Source of the DNA: Pseudomonas duriflava
GTDB taxonomy: Bacteria > Pseudomonadota > Gammaproteobacteria > Pseudomonadales > Pseudomonadaceae
Assembly: GCF_007830155.1 (NCBI RefSeq)
Contig: NZ_VLKY01000012.1
Coordinates: 124,001 to 188,000 of the forward strand
Length of the DNA: 64,000 nucleotides
Reading direction: 5' to 3'
Shown: one piece after another, positions 29,168-38,577 of the stretch
Layout of the letters: every line of letters begins with the position of its first letter
How positions within the stretch are numbered: position 1 is the first letter of the stretch
Translations under genes and position numbers: made by a program
The notes under the pieces: model-generated
Seen by the model: only the letters and a program-made list of their open reading frames with translations
Told to the model about the DNA's origin: nothing
Database searches by the model: none

Positions 29168-30967
29168 ATGGTTAGCCAAGGCCCTCAGCACCTGCTGCGG
29201 GTGCCGACGCCCACGCAGCGGAGTCTGACGTTTTGCGAAGCCAGCCCCAACGGACTAAAACACTGGCTGGATCAACTGCCGCGAGCCAAGCTCGGCGAAG
29301 TGGCGCGCCTGTTGTATCAGGGATTGATGGAAATCAATCAGTTGATCCAGCCCAACGACATGCGTCTTCGCTTACTGGAGCTGCTGCGCCCGGAAGTTTA
29401 TCGAACCTGCACGCTGCTTGAGCGGCATGTGCTGGATCAGCCTATTGTGCTGGACGAGCGCTCACGCAAGGTCGCCAACCTATGCCAGGCCTTGCAAAAC
29501 CATCTGGCAGCCGGCTACAAGCTTGTCGTTACCGAAGAACTGGCAGCGTCGTCCCGTGACCGAAACACGCTGCTGCCCTTGGCCTTGCAACGAGCACTAC
29601 GCAGCCTGCAAGGCCCTCTGATCCGTGCCGCCCTACTGTATACACCTGCCAGCGACCATCTATGGCTGGAGCTTCACCAGCTGTTCCTGCTGGCACAACG
29701 CCTGAACCTGCATACCCAGCGCATCCGCGATGATCTGGTTCAGCGGCCGGATGGTCAAAGCCCGCAAGAAGCCTATTGCGCGGCTCTCCTGTTTGGCACA
29801 GCCCGTTGCAACCAGATACGCCAGCGCCAGATCATTCAACTGGTCGAGTATTTAGATCGCTGGGCCAGCCTGGTACAGCTCAAGCCTGCCGATCAGGCAG
29901 ACGTACTGTTTGTCGTCGCGCCTCAGATCGATGCCCCAGCCCGTTACCGGACCCTCCTTAAGGAAGCCAATCTTAAGGGCCTGCTGGGATTGTCAACGCA
30001 TTCCCTGGTCGGCCAGATCAGCGACTACCTTGCCCTGCCGCCTGAAGAGCGTAGCCGAGCGCGCTTGCCGGCCCAGCCTGACATCAGTACCGATCTGCTC
30101 CAACATGTACGGGCCGCCTGGGGGCAGGAATCGGACCGGGCCTTTCAGCGCACATCCGGTCAGGGTCGACTAGAAGTATGCATTGGCATGAGCGCCCTGC
30201 ACTTTCACCTGTCTGGTCGGCTACCTTTTGCCCAGACCCTTAATCTTCCAGCCCCACCGGCGGCCAAGCCTGACTTTGCGCCAGCGCAGAAAGCCGATGT
30301 ATGGTCATTAGCCTTTGATGCGGAGTACAACACGTCTGAACCGGGCGATACGCTTGAAGAGATTCGTTACGAAACGCCGGGCACTGTCCAGAGTCAAGAG
30401 CCTGAGCTCGATAAGACCTATCCGCTGTTCTCGCTGCCCATCGTCAATCACAGCCCAGGCGGCTATTGCGTCAGCTGGCCCAACGAAGTACCCGATCAGC
30501 TACAGGCAGGGGAAGTAGTAGGGCTACGCGGCACCAATGAGCACAGCTGGGGGATCGCCGTCATCCGCTGGATTCGACAGGTTCGCGGAGGTGGCACGCA
30601 AATGGGGCTGGAGTTACTTGCACCGACGGCCCGCCCATGTGGCCTTCAGCTCTTGCGTAAGGCTGAGCAAAACAGCCAATACTTACGTGGTCTGCTGCTG
30701 CCGGAAATCAAGGCTATTGACCAGGCACCTACCTTGATTGCTCCGCGCCTGCCTTTTCAGGAAGGCAGCAAGGTACAGATCAATCAGAACGGCATGGAGC
30801 AGCAGGGCATGCTGACCCACCGGCAAAGTGCTACCGTAAGCTTTAGCATATTTGAATATCGATTATTGGAGAGCGCTAGCCCACCCCCACCCAAGCCTGG
30901 GAAGGAAGGTGCGGGCTCGCCGTCAGCTCACGAAGACGATTTTGACTCCCTCTGGAAGTCGCTGTAG
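29168..30967 (+). CDS. PilZ-like c-di-GMP-related protein next to fimX
   Basis: 599 residues, no signal peptide or membrane segment. The N-terminal 370 residues are Leu/Gln-rich and helical. A PilZ-like beta-barrel follows (residues ~415-500): IVNHSPGGYCVSWP gives the (D/N)xSxxG motif, and SWGIAVIRWIRQVRGGGTQMGLELL is the PilZ-type end. The RxxxR c-di-GMP-binding motif normally before the barrel is not visible. It sits 56 bases upstream of fimX, an arrangement I recall in pseudomonads, so a role with FimX in twitching or c-di-GMP response is plausible but not shown. Confidence 0.7.
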   Translation: MVSQGPQHLLRVPTPTQRSLTFCEASPNGLKHWLDQLPRAKLGEVARLLYQGLMEINQLIQPNDMRLRLLELLRPEVYRTCTLLERHVLDQPIVLDERSRKVANLCQALQNHLAAGYKLVVTEELAASSRDRNTLLPLALQRALRSLQGPLIRAALLYTPASDHLWLELHQLFLLAQRLNLHTQRIRDDLVQRPDGQSPQEAYCAALLFGTARCNQIRQRQIIQLVEYLDRWASLVQLKPADQADVLFVVAPQIDAPARYRTLLKEANLKGLLGLSTHSLVGQISDYLALPPEERSRARLPAQPDISTDLLQHVRAAWGQESDRAFQRTSGQGRLEVCIGMSALHFHLSGRLPFAQTLNLPAPPAAKPDFAPAQKADVWSLAFDAEYNTSEPGDTLEEIRYETPGTVQSQEPELDKTYPLFSLPIVNHSPGGYCVSWPNEVPDQLQAGEVVGLRGTNEHSWGIAVIRWIRQVRGGGTQMGLELLAPTARPCGLQLLRKAEQNSQYLRGLLLPEIKAIDQAPTLIAPRLPFQEGSKVQINQNGMEQQGMLTHRQSATVSFSIFEYRLLESASPPPPKPGKEGAGSPSAHEDDFDSLWKSL

Positions 30968-31023
30968 ATTCCGGCCTCCTGATCTGTTGATCACTGTTCT
31001 TGCTCAGGTCCTTATAACCGTCT

Positions 31024-33108
31024 ATGGCTACTGCGAAGAAAATCATCCGCCTGCTTATCATCGAGGAATCGCAGAACGAAGCCGAGCGGCTGGTCAGCCT
31101 GTTTCGTAATGCAGGCTCCGCGACTCGCGCTCAGTGCCTGGATAGCCCAGAGGCGCTCACCAGCGCCCTGCAGCAAAGCTGGGACCTGCTTATTGCGACG
31201 CCTTCTTGCCAAGCGCTGCCACCTTTTGAAGCCCTTAAAATAGCTCGCAATCAGGCTGGAGACTTGCCCTTCATCCTGCTGGTCGATCCGGAGGACCCGG
31301 ACGCTATTACCCGGGCTCTGATGCAAGGGGTTCAGGACGCTGTTCCACTTGGAGAAGATGAGCGCTTGGTTCTGGTTGCACAACGAGAACTAGGCAATCT
31401 AGAAACACGTCGCGCCTATCGTGCTGCCGAGGCAGCACTGACCGAGGCGGAAAAGCGTTGTCAGTTGCTTTTGCAAAATTCCGAGGATGCCATTGCCTAT
31501 GTGCACGATGGCATGCATGTCCATGTTAATCCTATCTATCTGGAGCTGTTTGGTTACGCAGACAGTGAGGACGTAGAAGGCATGCCGGTTATCGACTTGG
31601 TGGCCACTAGCGATCAACAGGCTTTCCGGGACTTCCTTAAGCAATACTCGTATGACCCTGAGGCGAACGGTACGGCACGCTTCACGTGCTTGGGTCTCAA
31701 GGCTGACGGTACGACATTTACAGCAGATATGAGCTTTTCGCCTGCTTTTTACGAGGATGAACCTTGTATTCAGGTGATTATTCGAGACAGCGGCCTAAAC
31801 GAGGCGGTGCTTGAGGAAAAGCTTCGTGAAGCCACTCGGCTGGATCCTGGAACCGGCTTGCTCAACCGGGCCGGTATGATTGCAGCGCTTGAAAGCGCAT
31901 TGGAACAAGTGGCTCGGCAAGAGCATGCAGCCAGCTTTGCCTACCTGCAAATTGATCACTATGCGGGTACGCTGGCAGAAGCCGGGCTGACTCACACTGA
32001 CGCCCTGCTGAAAACCCTGGCCAGACAACTGCAGCAACAGGTAGGCCAAGGCGTCCTGCTTTCACGGTTCAGCGACGATGCCTTCGCCGTACTGGCGGAT
32101 CGGCAGCCAGTAGAGCAGCTAGAAGCCATTTTAAGAAGTGTGTTGAAGCAGACTACGGCACATCCGCTGGAAATCAACAAGCGCGCCTTTCAACCTTCCT
32201 ACTCCATCGGCCTTACGACGCTGGATACCAAAACGCCTCATGCAAACGCTGTTCTTGACCGCGCTCACCGCTGCGCTCAAACGATCGCCCGACAGGGAGG
32301 CAACGATCTAAAGCGCTACGATCCTGCCGAGGAGCTCGCTGCCGCAGCCAGCCGAGGCAACTTAGTTGCCATGGTACAGCAGGCCTTGGATTTGAATCAG
32401 TTCCGCCTGCTATTTCAGCCCATTATCAGCCTCCGCGGTGATCAGCAAGAGCATTATGAGGCCTTGCTGCGCCTGACCAATGCGCAAAATGAGCAGGTAC
32501 CGACCTCTGATTTTTTGCGGGCTGCCCACGAAAGCGGCCTCAGCATACGCATCGACCGCTGGGTAATCCACAATGCGATTCGTATCCTGGCTGACCACCG
32601 CGCCCGCGGTCATAGCACGTGCCTTTTTCTCCATTTGTCAGCGGCGTCCCTACAGGACACTAGGTTGTTGCCATGGCTACAGGCGACCATGCAGGCCTCT
32701 CGTTTGCCAGCCGAAGCCCTAATCTTCCAGATCAGCGAAGCGGATGTTGTGGCTCACCTGAATCAGGCTCGACTAATGACCCATGGCCTAAGGAAACAAG
32801 GCCACCGTATTACACTGGGTCAATTCGGTACGTCATCTTCGTCCTATACGCTTCTGGAGCAGATCGCTGTTGATTTCGTCAAGGTTGATGGTGCCTTTGT
32901 ACGTGACCTCAACCATGCGGAGAATCAGGAGGCGCTGAAAGCGCTGATCGCTAGCGTCCATGAGCATGAAAAGTTATGCATCGTGCCCTTTGTCGAAAGC
33001 GCCAGCATTCTTGCTACCCTCTGGCAGTCAGGCGTGAATTATATCCAGGGCTATTATTTGCAGGAGCCTAGCCAGGCCATGAACTACGAGTTCACCTCCG
33101 AAGAGTGA
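31024..33108 (+). CDS. fimX: FimX-type degenerate REC-PAS-GGDEF-EAL c-di-GMP effector
   Basis: 694 residues in four domains. REC-like (1-130): the acidic pair is reduced to EES and the acceptor Asp is absent. PAS (140-260). GGDEF-like (280-430): the signature reads FSDDAF instead of GGDEF. EAL (450-690): the tripeptide EAL is intact (HYEALLRL), but metal ligands are changed: the expected Asn is His in FLHLSA, ELT-type Glu is Gln in FQISEA, and DDFG is GQFG. It should bind but not break down c-di-GMP. FimX governs type IV pilus twitching in Pseudomonas aeruginosa. Confidence 0.9.
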   Translation: MATAKKIIRLLIIEESQNEAERLVSLFRNAGSATRAQCLDSPEALTSALQQSWDLLIATPSCQALPPFEALKIARNQAGDLPFILLVDPEDPDAITRALMQGVQDAVPLGEDERLVLVAQRELGNLETRRAYRAAEAALTEAEKRCQLLLQNSEDAIAYVHDGMHVHVNPIYLELFGYADSEDVEGMPVIDLVATSDQQAFRDFLKQYSYDPEANGTARFTCLGLKADGTTFTADMSFSPAFYEDEPCIQVIIRDSGLNEAVLEEKLREATRLDPGTGLLNRAGMIAALESALEQVARQEHAASFAYLQIDHYAGTLAEAGLTHTDALLKTLARQLQQQVGQGVLLSRFSDDAFAVLADRQPVEQLEAILRSVLKQTTAHPLEINKRAFQPSYSIGLTTLDTKTPHANAVLDRAHRCAQTIARQGGNDLKRYDPAEELAAAASRGNLVAMVQQALDLNQFRLLFQPIISLRGDQQEHYEALLRLTNAQNEQVPTSDFLRAAHESGLSIRIDRWVIHNAIRILADHRARGHSTCLFLHLSAASLQDTRLLPWLQATMQASRLPAEALIFQISEADVVAHLNQARLMTHGLRKQGHRITLGQFGTSSSSYTLLEQIAVDFVKVDGAFVRDLNHAENQEALKALIASVHEHEKLCIVPFVESASILATLWQSGVNYIQGYYLQEPSQAMNYEFTSEE

Positions 33109-33113
33109 TACCA

Positions 33114-33135
33114 GGCCGGACTATAACAGCCGGCC
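33114..33135. terminator. Hairpin between convergent fimX and serB
   Basis: GGCCGG at 33114-33119 pairs with CCGGCC at 33130-33135 with a ten-base loop. On the plus strand CGGCTTTAA follows. The T-run is poor, so it is a candidate for both directions. Confidence 0.5.
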
Positions 33136-33147
33136 CGGCTTTAACGG

Positions 33148-34344
33148 TCAAGAGGTGCCGTCGCGATCTCGTACACCCAGGAGATAGAGCACCCCGTCCA
33201 GCCCCAGCGTGGTAATGGATTGCCGAGCCGACTGACGTACCAGCGGCTTGGCCCTGAAGGCTACCCCTAACCCTGCCAAAGCCAGCATGGGCAGATCATT
33301 AGCGCCATCGCCTACTGCAATGGTCTGCTCCAGGCTCACCCCTTCCTTCATCGCCAGCTCACGCAACAAATCGGCTTTGCGTTGCGCATCTACAATAGGT
33401 TCCACCGCGACGCCGGTTACCTTCCCATCAACGGTCTCCAGCTCATTGGCAAAAACGTAGTCGATGCCTAAGCGCGCCTGAATCTGGCGAGCAAAATAGG
33501 TAAAGCCCCCTGACAGGATGGCAGTTTTGTAACCCAGACGTTTGAGTTCGGCAAACAGATGCTCAGCGCCTTCGCTCAAGCGCAGGCCAGCGCCAATATC
33601 TTCAAGAACCGACTCCGGTAGGCCCTTAAGCAACGCCAAGCGCTCTTTGAAGCTGGCCCGAAAATCCAGTTCCCCCCGCATGGCTCGCTCCGTAATAGCC
33701 GCGACCCGCTCACCAATACCCGCAGCCTTGGCCAACTCGTCGATGACCTCAGCCTGGATTAGCGTGGAGTCCATATCGAACACTGCCAGCCGCCGATGAC
33801 GGCGAAAAAGGGTATCAGCCTGGTAGCCGATATCCATGTTCAATTCCTGAGTCACGCTGAAAAAGGCGGCGCGCAAGGCTTCAGGATCAGCTGGCTCGCC
33901 AACCAGGGTGAACTCCAACGCTGCCCGCCCGCGCGCACCAGGCGCAGACAACGGTTCGATTCGCTCAATCGATAACCCTTGGGCCTCAACCAGCTCACCG
34001 ACGCGCTGTACCTGGGCCGCTTCGATATGCCGGCTCATCAACGTCAATATATGACGGGGCGATGCCTCCGCAGCCTGCCAGGTCGCATACGAAGAGGCAT
34101 CCAACCGCGCCACGTGCAACCGCGCCCCCCGCTCTGCGGCGCGCCGCTCAAGCGTTTCAGTCAAGACACTCAGCTCATGTTCTACTGGCAGTTCGGCAAC
34201 CAACCCGAGACTGACCAGCCCTTGAATACGATTCTGCCGGATATCCAGCAATGACGCGCCAGCTTCGGCCAGTACGGCGGCCAATACAGTGCTCAGCCCG
34301 GGGCCGGCATATCCGTTACTTGTAATGAGGATGATGTCTCGCAA
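33148..34344 (-). CDS. serB: Phosphoserine phosphatase with N-terminal ACT-like domain
   Basis: 398 residues. HAD phosphatase core in the second half: AVFDMDSTLIQAEVIDELA (nucleophile DMDST), ILSGGFTYFA, GDGANDLPMLALAGLGVAFRAKP. The N-terminal 170 residues resemble ACT domains (GPGLSTVLAAVLAEAG). Makes serine from phosphoserine. The start codon is TTG at 34344 with GGCGGAGG upstream at about seven bases. It is convergent with fimX. Confidence 0.95.
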   Translation of the reverse strand: MRDIILITSNGYAGPGLSTVLAAVLAEAGASLLDIRQNRIQGLVSLGLVAELPVEHELSVLTETLERRAAERGARLHVARLDASSYATWQAAEASPRHILTLMSRHIEAAQVQRVGELVEAQGLSIERIEPLSAPGARGRAALEFTLVGEPADPEALRAAFFSVTQELNMDIGYQADTLFRRHRRLAVFDMDSTLIQAEVIDELAKAAGIGERVAAITERAMRGELDFRASFKERLALLKGLPESVLEDIGAGLRLSEGAEHLFAELKRLGYKTAILSGGFTYFARQIQARLGIDYVFANELETVDGKVTGVAVEPIVDAQRKADLLRELAMKEGVSLEQTIAVGDGANDLPMLALAGLGVAFRAKPLVRQSARQSITTLGLDGVLYLLGVRDRDGTS

Positions 34345-34504
34345 GGCGCAGCCTCCGCCAGAAAAAGAAGCGATTCTAACCGTTTCTCGCCGTACCCGGA
34401 GTCCTAGGGATTGACGAGCGGTTCATCGTCGGGGCCAGCACGCTTTAACGACCCCGGCCCGCTGGGTATACTGCGATACACATTTTTGTCCAAAGAATCC
34501 CCCT

Positions 34505-36058
34505 GTGACTCGGCCCGCGACTGTAAAGCCCGACAATTTCTTTCTGCTACTGTTTCGAGCCCTGCGCCAACGCCGCATTCCCATTGCCCTGCGTGTCGTT
34601 TCGCACAGCCTCATTCTCGTTATTGCAGCCCTGCTCATTTATGCCGTGGTCATGGGAATGCAGTTTCGCCACGCCATGCAACAGCAGGCCGATGCCATCG
34701 GACAGACCCTAGTAAGACAGACGGCGGCCTCGGCCACCGAGCTGCTGGTGTCCAACGACACCCTTAGCCTGAATGTCCTGCTGGGCAATCTGGCCCGCAA
34801 TCCGCTAGTAGCCCATGCCGCCGTGTTTAGTCCGGATAATCGCATTCTGGCGGAAGCCGGCACTCGTCCTACACGAAGCTTGTTGGGAGAAACGGAAGGC
34901 ATCTACTCAACACCGATCAAATTCCAGGATGTCACCACCGGGCAGTTGCGCCTGAGTCTGGATATGAACGAATTCCAGCAACCGATGATGATCAGCCTGC
35001 AGAACATGGCGCTGCTGGGGCTAATCCTGCTGGCTCTTACCCTGATTCTCAGCCTGCGTCTGGGACGCAACCTATCCACTCCGCTACTAGAGCTACGGGT
35101 GTGGCTACGTGATCCGGATGACCCAGCGCCCAGCGCAGGCCGCCTGGATGAAATCGGTGATCTGGCTCGCCAGTTACAGACGCGCCTGGTGCCAGAAAAG
35201 CCCAAGCCTGCCAAGCCGAAAAGGTCTTCCAAGGTCAGCAAGGTCGCTCCTGCAGATACCATCGAAGGCGATGAAGACAACCCCTTCCTGGATGAGCGTG
35301 CCGGCATCAAAGTCCGCCCTACCCCGTCTGCCAAGCCTGCTAAACCTGTGGCAGTACCGGATGGTGACAGCGATGAGTTCGATGACGACGCTTTTGCCGA
35401 CGTCATGCCTGACCTTGAAGAAGCGGAAGATGAAGGTAAGAACAAAGCCGCCTCTGCTCCTGTTACGCCTGCCATGGCGAATGAACCAGACATTGTCTCC
35501 ACTGCCGTACTGGCGATTCAGCTAGGCTCCCAGGAGCAACTCCGTAAATTACCGCGGGCTCGTCTGGTTGACCTGCTGGAGCGCTACAAGCATTGCTTGG
35601 AACAAGCCACGCAGCTATACAAAGGTGAACTTCACAGTCTGATCGATGGCGGCAGCCTGATTCTTTTCCATGAAACCAATGACGACGATGATTACCTAAC
35701 GCATGCACTCTGTTGCGGTGAAATCATGCGTGCCCTGGGTCATGCATTGCAGGTTGAAGTTGCTGACAGTGGTATTACCCTGCAATTGCAGCTGGGCCTG
35801 ACCCATGGCGAACGGCTGGTAAAGCTTAAGCTGCCGGAACTGCTGGCTAATGAAACCGTACGAAGTGCCATCATGCTTAGCCAGCACAGCCGGAACCTGC
35901 TACTGGTCGAACGCAGCATCGCTGAAGATGCGCTCTTGCGTGAGCGTGCCCGCATCCGCTCTATCGCAAGTCCAGAGGGTGCCAGCTGTGTCGAACGTCT
36001 CCTCGAACCGTATTCCTCTACTCTTGAACGTCATCTCGTTCGTCTCGAAACACGCTAG
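34505..36058 (+). CDS. AhpA-type membrane protein with cyclase-like C-terminus
   Basis: 517 residues, starting with GTG. TM1 at ~25-47, a periplasmic Cache-like region ~50-155, TM2 ~160-180, a HAMP-like stretch (NLSTPLLELRVWLRDPDD), then an acidic/Pro/Lys linker (~210-320). The C-terminal ~190 residues follow the pattern of class III nucleotidyl cyclase domains (LVDLLERYKHCLEQATQLYKG, SLIDGGSLILFH, QLGLTHGERL), but the metal Asp positions are changed (AIQLGS; IDGG). I recall the family as AhpA in pseudomonads; its function is not clear. A weak promoter (TTTAAC-17-TATACT) lies upstream. The stop overlaps the next gene. Confidence 0.7.
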   Translation: MTRPATVKPDNFFLLLFRALRQRRIPIALRVVSHSLILVIAALLIYAVVMGMQFRHAMQQQADAIGQTLVRQTAASATELLVSNDTLSLNVLLGNLARNPLVAHAAVFSPDNRILAEAGTRPTRSLLGETEGIYSTPIKFQDVTTGQLRLSLDMNEFQQPMMISLQNMALLGLILLALTLILSLRLGRNLSTPLLELRVWLRDPDDPAPSAGRLDEIGDLARQLQTRLVPEKPKPAKPKRSSKVSKVAPADTIEGDEDNPFLDERAGIKVRPTPSAKPAKPVAVPDGDSDEFDDDAFADVMPDLEEAEDEGKNKAASAPVTPAMANEPDIVSTAVLAIQLGSQEQLRKLPRARLVDLLERYKHCLEQATQLYKGELHSLIDGGSLILFHETNDDDDYLTHALCCGEIMRALGHALQVEVADSGITLQLQLGLTHGERLVKLKLPELLANETVRSAIMLSQHSRNLLLVERSIAEDALLRERARIRSIASPEGASCVERLLEPYSSTLERHLVRLETR

Positions 36059-37730
36059 GGCTGGCCAGCGCCAGCTCCTCAGCCTGTCCCGTCGCCGATT
36101 TTCGGGCACAGCAGCACCGCTAAGCCTGGTCCTGCTGCTGGCCTGTTCGCCTGCAGGTGCCCAGAGCGGCACTGAGATACGCCTGCCTGACGGTGCCGTG
36201 TATCACGGTGAAACCCAGCATGGTCGCTTGCAGGGAGAGGGCCGCCTAGACTGGCCCAACGGCAACTGGCTGCGTGCCAATTTCAAAGACGGCCTGGCCA
36301 ATGATCAGGGCGAGCATCACCTGGTAACCGGCACGCACTATCAAGGGTCTTTCCAGGCGGGCCTATATGAAGGCAAGGGTGTACTGACGACACCAGCCGG
36401 ACGCTATGAAGGCCAGTTTCACCAAGGACTTTTCCACGGGAAAGGTTTTCTAGAGTCAGCTGACGGCTGGCGCTATCAGGGTGAGTTCGTCAAAGGCGTA
36501 ATGCAGGGCGAGGGTTCCCGCACCGACAGTGACGGCAGCGAGTACAGCGGTACGTTCAGAAACGGACAGCTCAATGGCCAAGGCCAATGGGCCGACTTGG
36601 AAGGCAACTTCTATGAAGGCGGATTCATCGACAGCCTGTTCTCTGGTAAAGGTCGCTATCAAAGTGCGGATGGCAGCATCTGGGTAGGCACGTTCAAGAG
36701 AGGTGAACTAACAGGCCAAGGGACGTTTACAGGCGCTGACGGGAGCCGTTATAGCGGCGTCTTTAAAAACTGGCTTTATCATGGCCAAGGCCGCTTCACG
36801 GATGCAGAGGGCCGCCTTTATATCGGTCACTTCATCGAAGGCAAATTCGACGGCCATGGTGTTTTAACCTACCCGGACGGCCGCCGTGAGGCTGGGCTGT
36901 GGAGTGAAGGCCAGCGTCTACGCAATGAACATGGCGTGTATCAGCCAGACCCACTGGAGCGCGGGCTGCTGGAACAAGGTCAACGGCTCGACCAGGCCTT
37001 GGCCAGCGTGTTGCCCTCTACTGCCGGCATCGAGCTGTATGGCATCAGTCTGGGCGGCGATGGTCAACAAAAGGTATTCCAACGTGAAGCAGATTACGTT
37101 GCCGACCTACTAACCGGGCGCTTTAAAGCACGCAGCGTGATTCGCCTGATCAATCAACGCGACCCGTTAGCGGCCAATCCGCTGGCAACTCGGGAAAACT
37201 TGCACCAGGCTATCCAAACACTGGCCGAACGCAGCGGTAATGAAGACCTGATCGTGTTGTACCTCACCAGCCACGGCTCCGCTGATCACCGTTTGGCCTT
37301 GAGCGAACCAGGCCTGGAGCTGGCCAACCTGCCAGCGACCGAGCTTGCAGCCCTGCTCACCCCGCTCAAGCAACGCGACAAGGTAGTTATTGTCTCGGCC
37401 TGCTATAGCGGAGGGTTCATCCCACCGCTCAAAGACGAACATACCCTGGTGATGACAGCCGCTCGGGCCGACCGCACTTCGTTCGGCTGCACGGACGAAG
37501 CGGACTTTACTTACTTTGGCAGGGCCTTGTTTGCCGAAGCTTTCCAGAAAACGGATGATTTACAGAAAGCGTTTACCGAAGCCAGCAACATCGTAGCTGA
37601 GCGTGAGGTTAGCCAAGGTTTCGAGCCTTCCGAACCCCAGATCTGGGCGCCACCAGCTGTACTAAAGAAGTGGCGTTTGTTACGTGCCGCTCAGGATGAG
37701 CACGTCGCGCTGTCTACCCCTGAGACATAA
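36024..37730 (+). CDS. MORN-repeat lipoprotein with caspase-like C13 peptidase domain
   Basis: About 568 residues if translation starts at TTG 36024. A basic n-region (RRR) and hydrophobic stretch end in LLLAC-S, a plausible lipobox. Residues ~55-310 hold about ten MORN repeats, with motif (Y/F)xGxFxxGxxxGxGxx, for example YQGSFQAGLYEGKG, YEGQFHQGLFHGKG and YSGVFKNWLYHGQG. The C-terminal ~240 residues match C13 (legumain-type) peptidases: catalytic His in LYLTSHGSADHR and Cys in IVSACYSGG. The reading frame overlaps ahpA's end. Longer starts at ATG 35928 or 35850 would lose the signal peptide from the N-terminus. Likely periplasmic or outer membrane. Substrate unknown. Confidence 0.75.
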   Translation: MNVISFVSKHARAGQRQLLSLSRRRFSGTAAPLSLVLLLACSPAGAQSGTEIRLPDGAVYHGETQHGRLQGEGRLDWPNGNWLRANFKDGLANDQGEHHLVTGTHYQGSFQAGLYEGKGVLTTPAGRYEGQFHQGLFHGKGFLESADGWRYQGEFVKGVMQGEGSRTDSDGSEYSGTFRNGQLNGQGQWADLEGNFYEGGFIDSLFSGKGRYQSADGSIWVGTFKRGELTGQGTFTGADGSRYSGVFKNWLYHGQGRFTDAEGRLYIGHFIEGKFDGHGVLTYPDGRREAGLWSEGQRLRNEHGVYQPDPLERGLLEQGQRLDQALASVLPSTAGIELYGISLGGDGQQKVFQREADYVADLLTGRFKARSVIRLINQRDPLAANPLATRENLHQAIQTLAERSGNEDLIVLYLTSHGSADHRLALSEPGLELANLPATELAALLTPLKQRDKVVIVSACYSGGFIPPLKDEHTLVMTAARADRTSFGCTDEADFTYFGRALFAEAFQKTDDLQKAFTEASNIVAEREVSQGFEPSEPQIWAPPAVLKKWRLLRAAQDEHVALSTPET

Positions 37731-37843
37731 GCAACCTCCTCCCTAAAAGGCGTGTCAGAACGAAAAGAGTGGTATGCACCGCTAGGCTGCTCAAAGTGCC
37801 CGGAAATACCGCTCGATATGCTCACCGATAAGGAGCCTTACTT

Positions 37844-38485
37844 ATGCATCTGACCCCGCAGAACATCCTGATTGCAGGCGCAACCGGCCTGACCGGAGAG
37901 CATTTGCTGGACCGCCTACTAAACGAGCCCACCCTTTGCCGCATTCTGGCGCCAACACGCCGTCCTTTATCCCCCCACCCCCGCCTGGAAAACCCGATAG
38001 GCGAGCTGAACGAACTTCTTCCCTCCCTGACCGGCCCCCTGGATGTCGCCTTTTGCTGCCTAGGTACAACAATCAAGAAAGCCGGATCCCAAGAAGCTTT
38101 TCGGACGGTTGACTATGATCTGGCGCTGGCAGTGGGCCAACGGGCCCGTGAGTTAGGTGCTCGTCACTACATTGTTATCAGCGCAATTGGCGCTGATCCC
38201 TCTTCATCCTTTTTTTACAACCGGGTCAAAGGTGAACTGGAAGAAGCCTTGAAAAGCCAGAATTGGCCGCAGCTCACCCTGGCCCGCCCGTCTCTGCTAT
38301 TAGGCCCGCGTCCCGAACAACGCCTGAGTGAGCAGCTTGCCGCCCCGTTGTCGCATCTCCTGCCAGGTAAATGGCACGGTATCGAAGCCTGTGTTCTGGC
38401 TCGTGCGCTTTGGCGCCTGGCCTTGGAGGAGCAAGATGGTACACGGGTAGTCGAGTCGGATGAGTTGCGTAAACTGGGACGCTGA
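37844..38485 (+). CDS. NAD(P)-binding oxidoreductase, atypical SDR
   Basis: 213 residues. N-terminal Rossmann nucleotide motif [15 protein letters not shown], a [13 protein letters not shown]-type segment, and [30 protein letters not shown] near residues 125-155. This is the pattern of NAD(P)H-binding proteins similar to eukaryotic TIP30/HTATIP2 and bacterial YbjT-like proteins. AAGGAG lies eight bases before the ATG. Monocistronic in appearance. Reaction unknown. Confidence 0.85.
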   Translation: MHLTPQNILIAGATGLTGEHLLDRLLNEPTLCRILAPTRRPLSPHPRLENPIGELNELLPSLTGPLDVAFCCLGTTIKKAGSQEAFRTVDYDLALAVGQRARELGARHYIVISAIGADPSSSFFYNRVKGELEEALKSQNWPQLTLARPSLLLGPRPEQRLSEQLAAPLSHLLPGKWHGIEACVLARALWRLALEEQDGTRVVESDELRKLGR

Positions 38486-38577
38486 CCTAAGCCATTACGG
38501 GCTCGTTCGCGAGGCTCTATGGTTGACGTAAGCAGTCTCGCTTTGAAGAATCTGGGTTCACTGTTTTGGAGATAGCC

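Noticed and set aside
36024-37730. Reading the MORN-C13 gene as a CRISPR or repeat array because of its repeated Gly-rich codons
   Set aside because: The repetition is at the protein level with variable DNA, and there are no uniform spacers or direct repeats.
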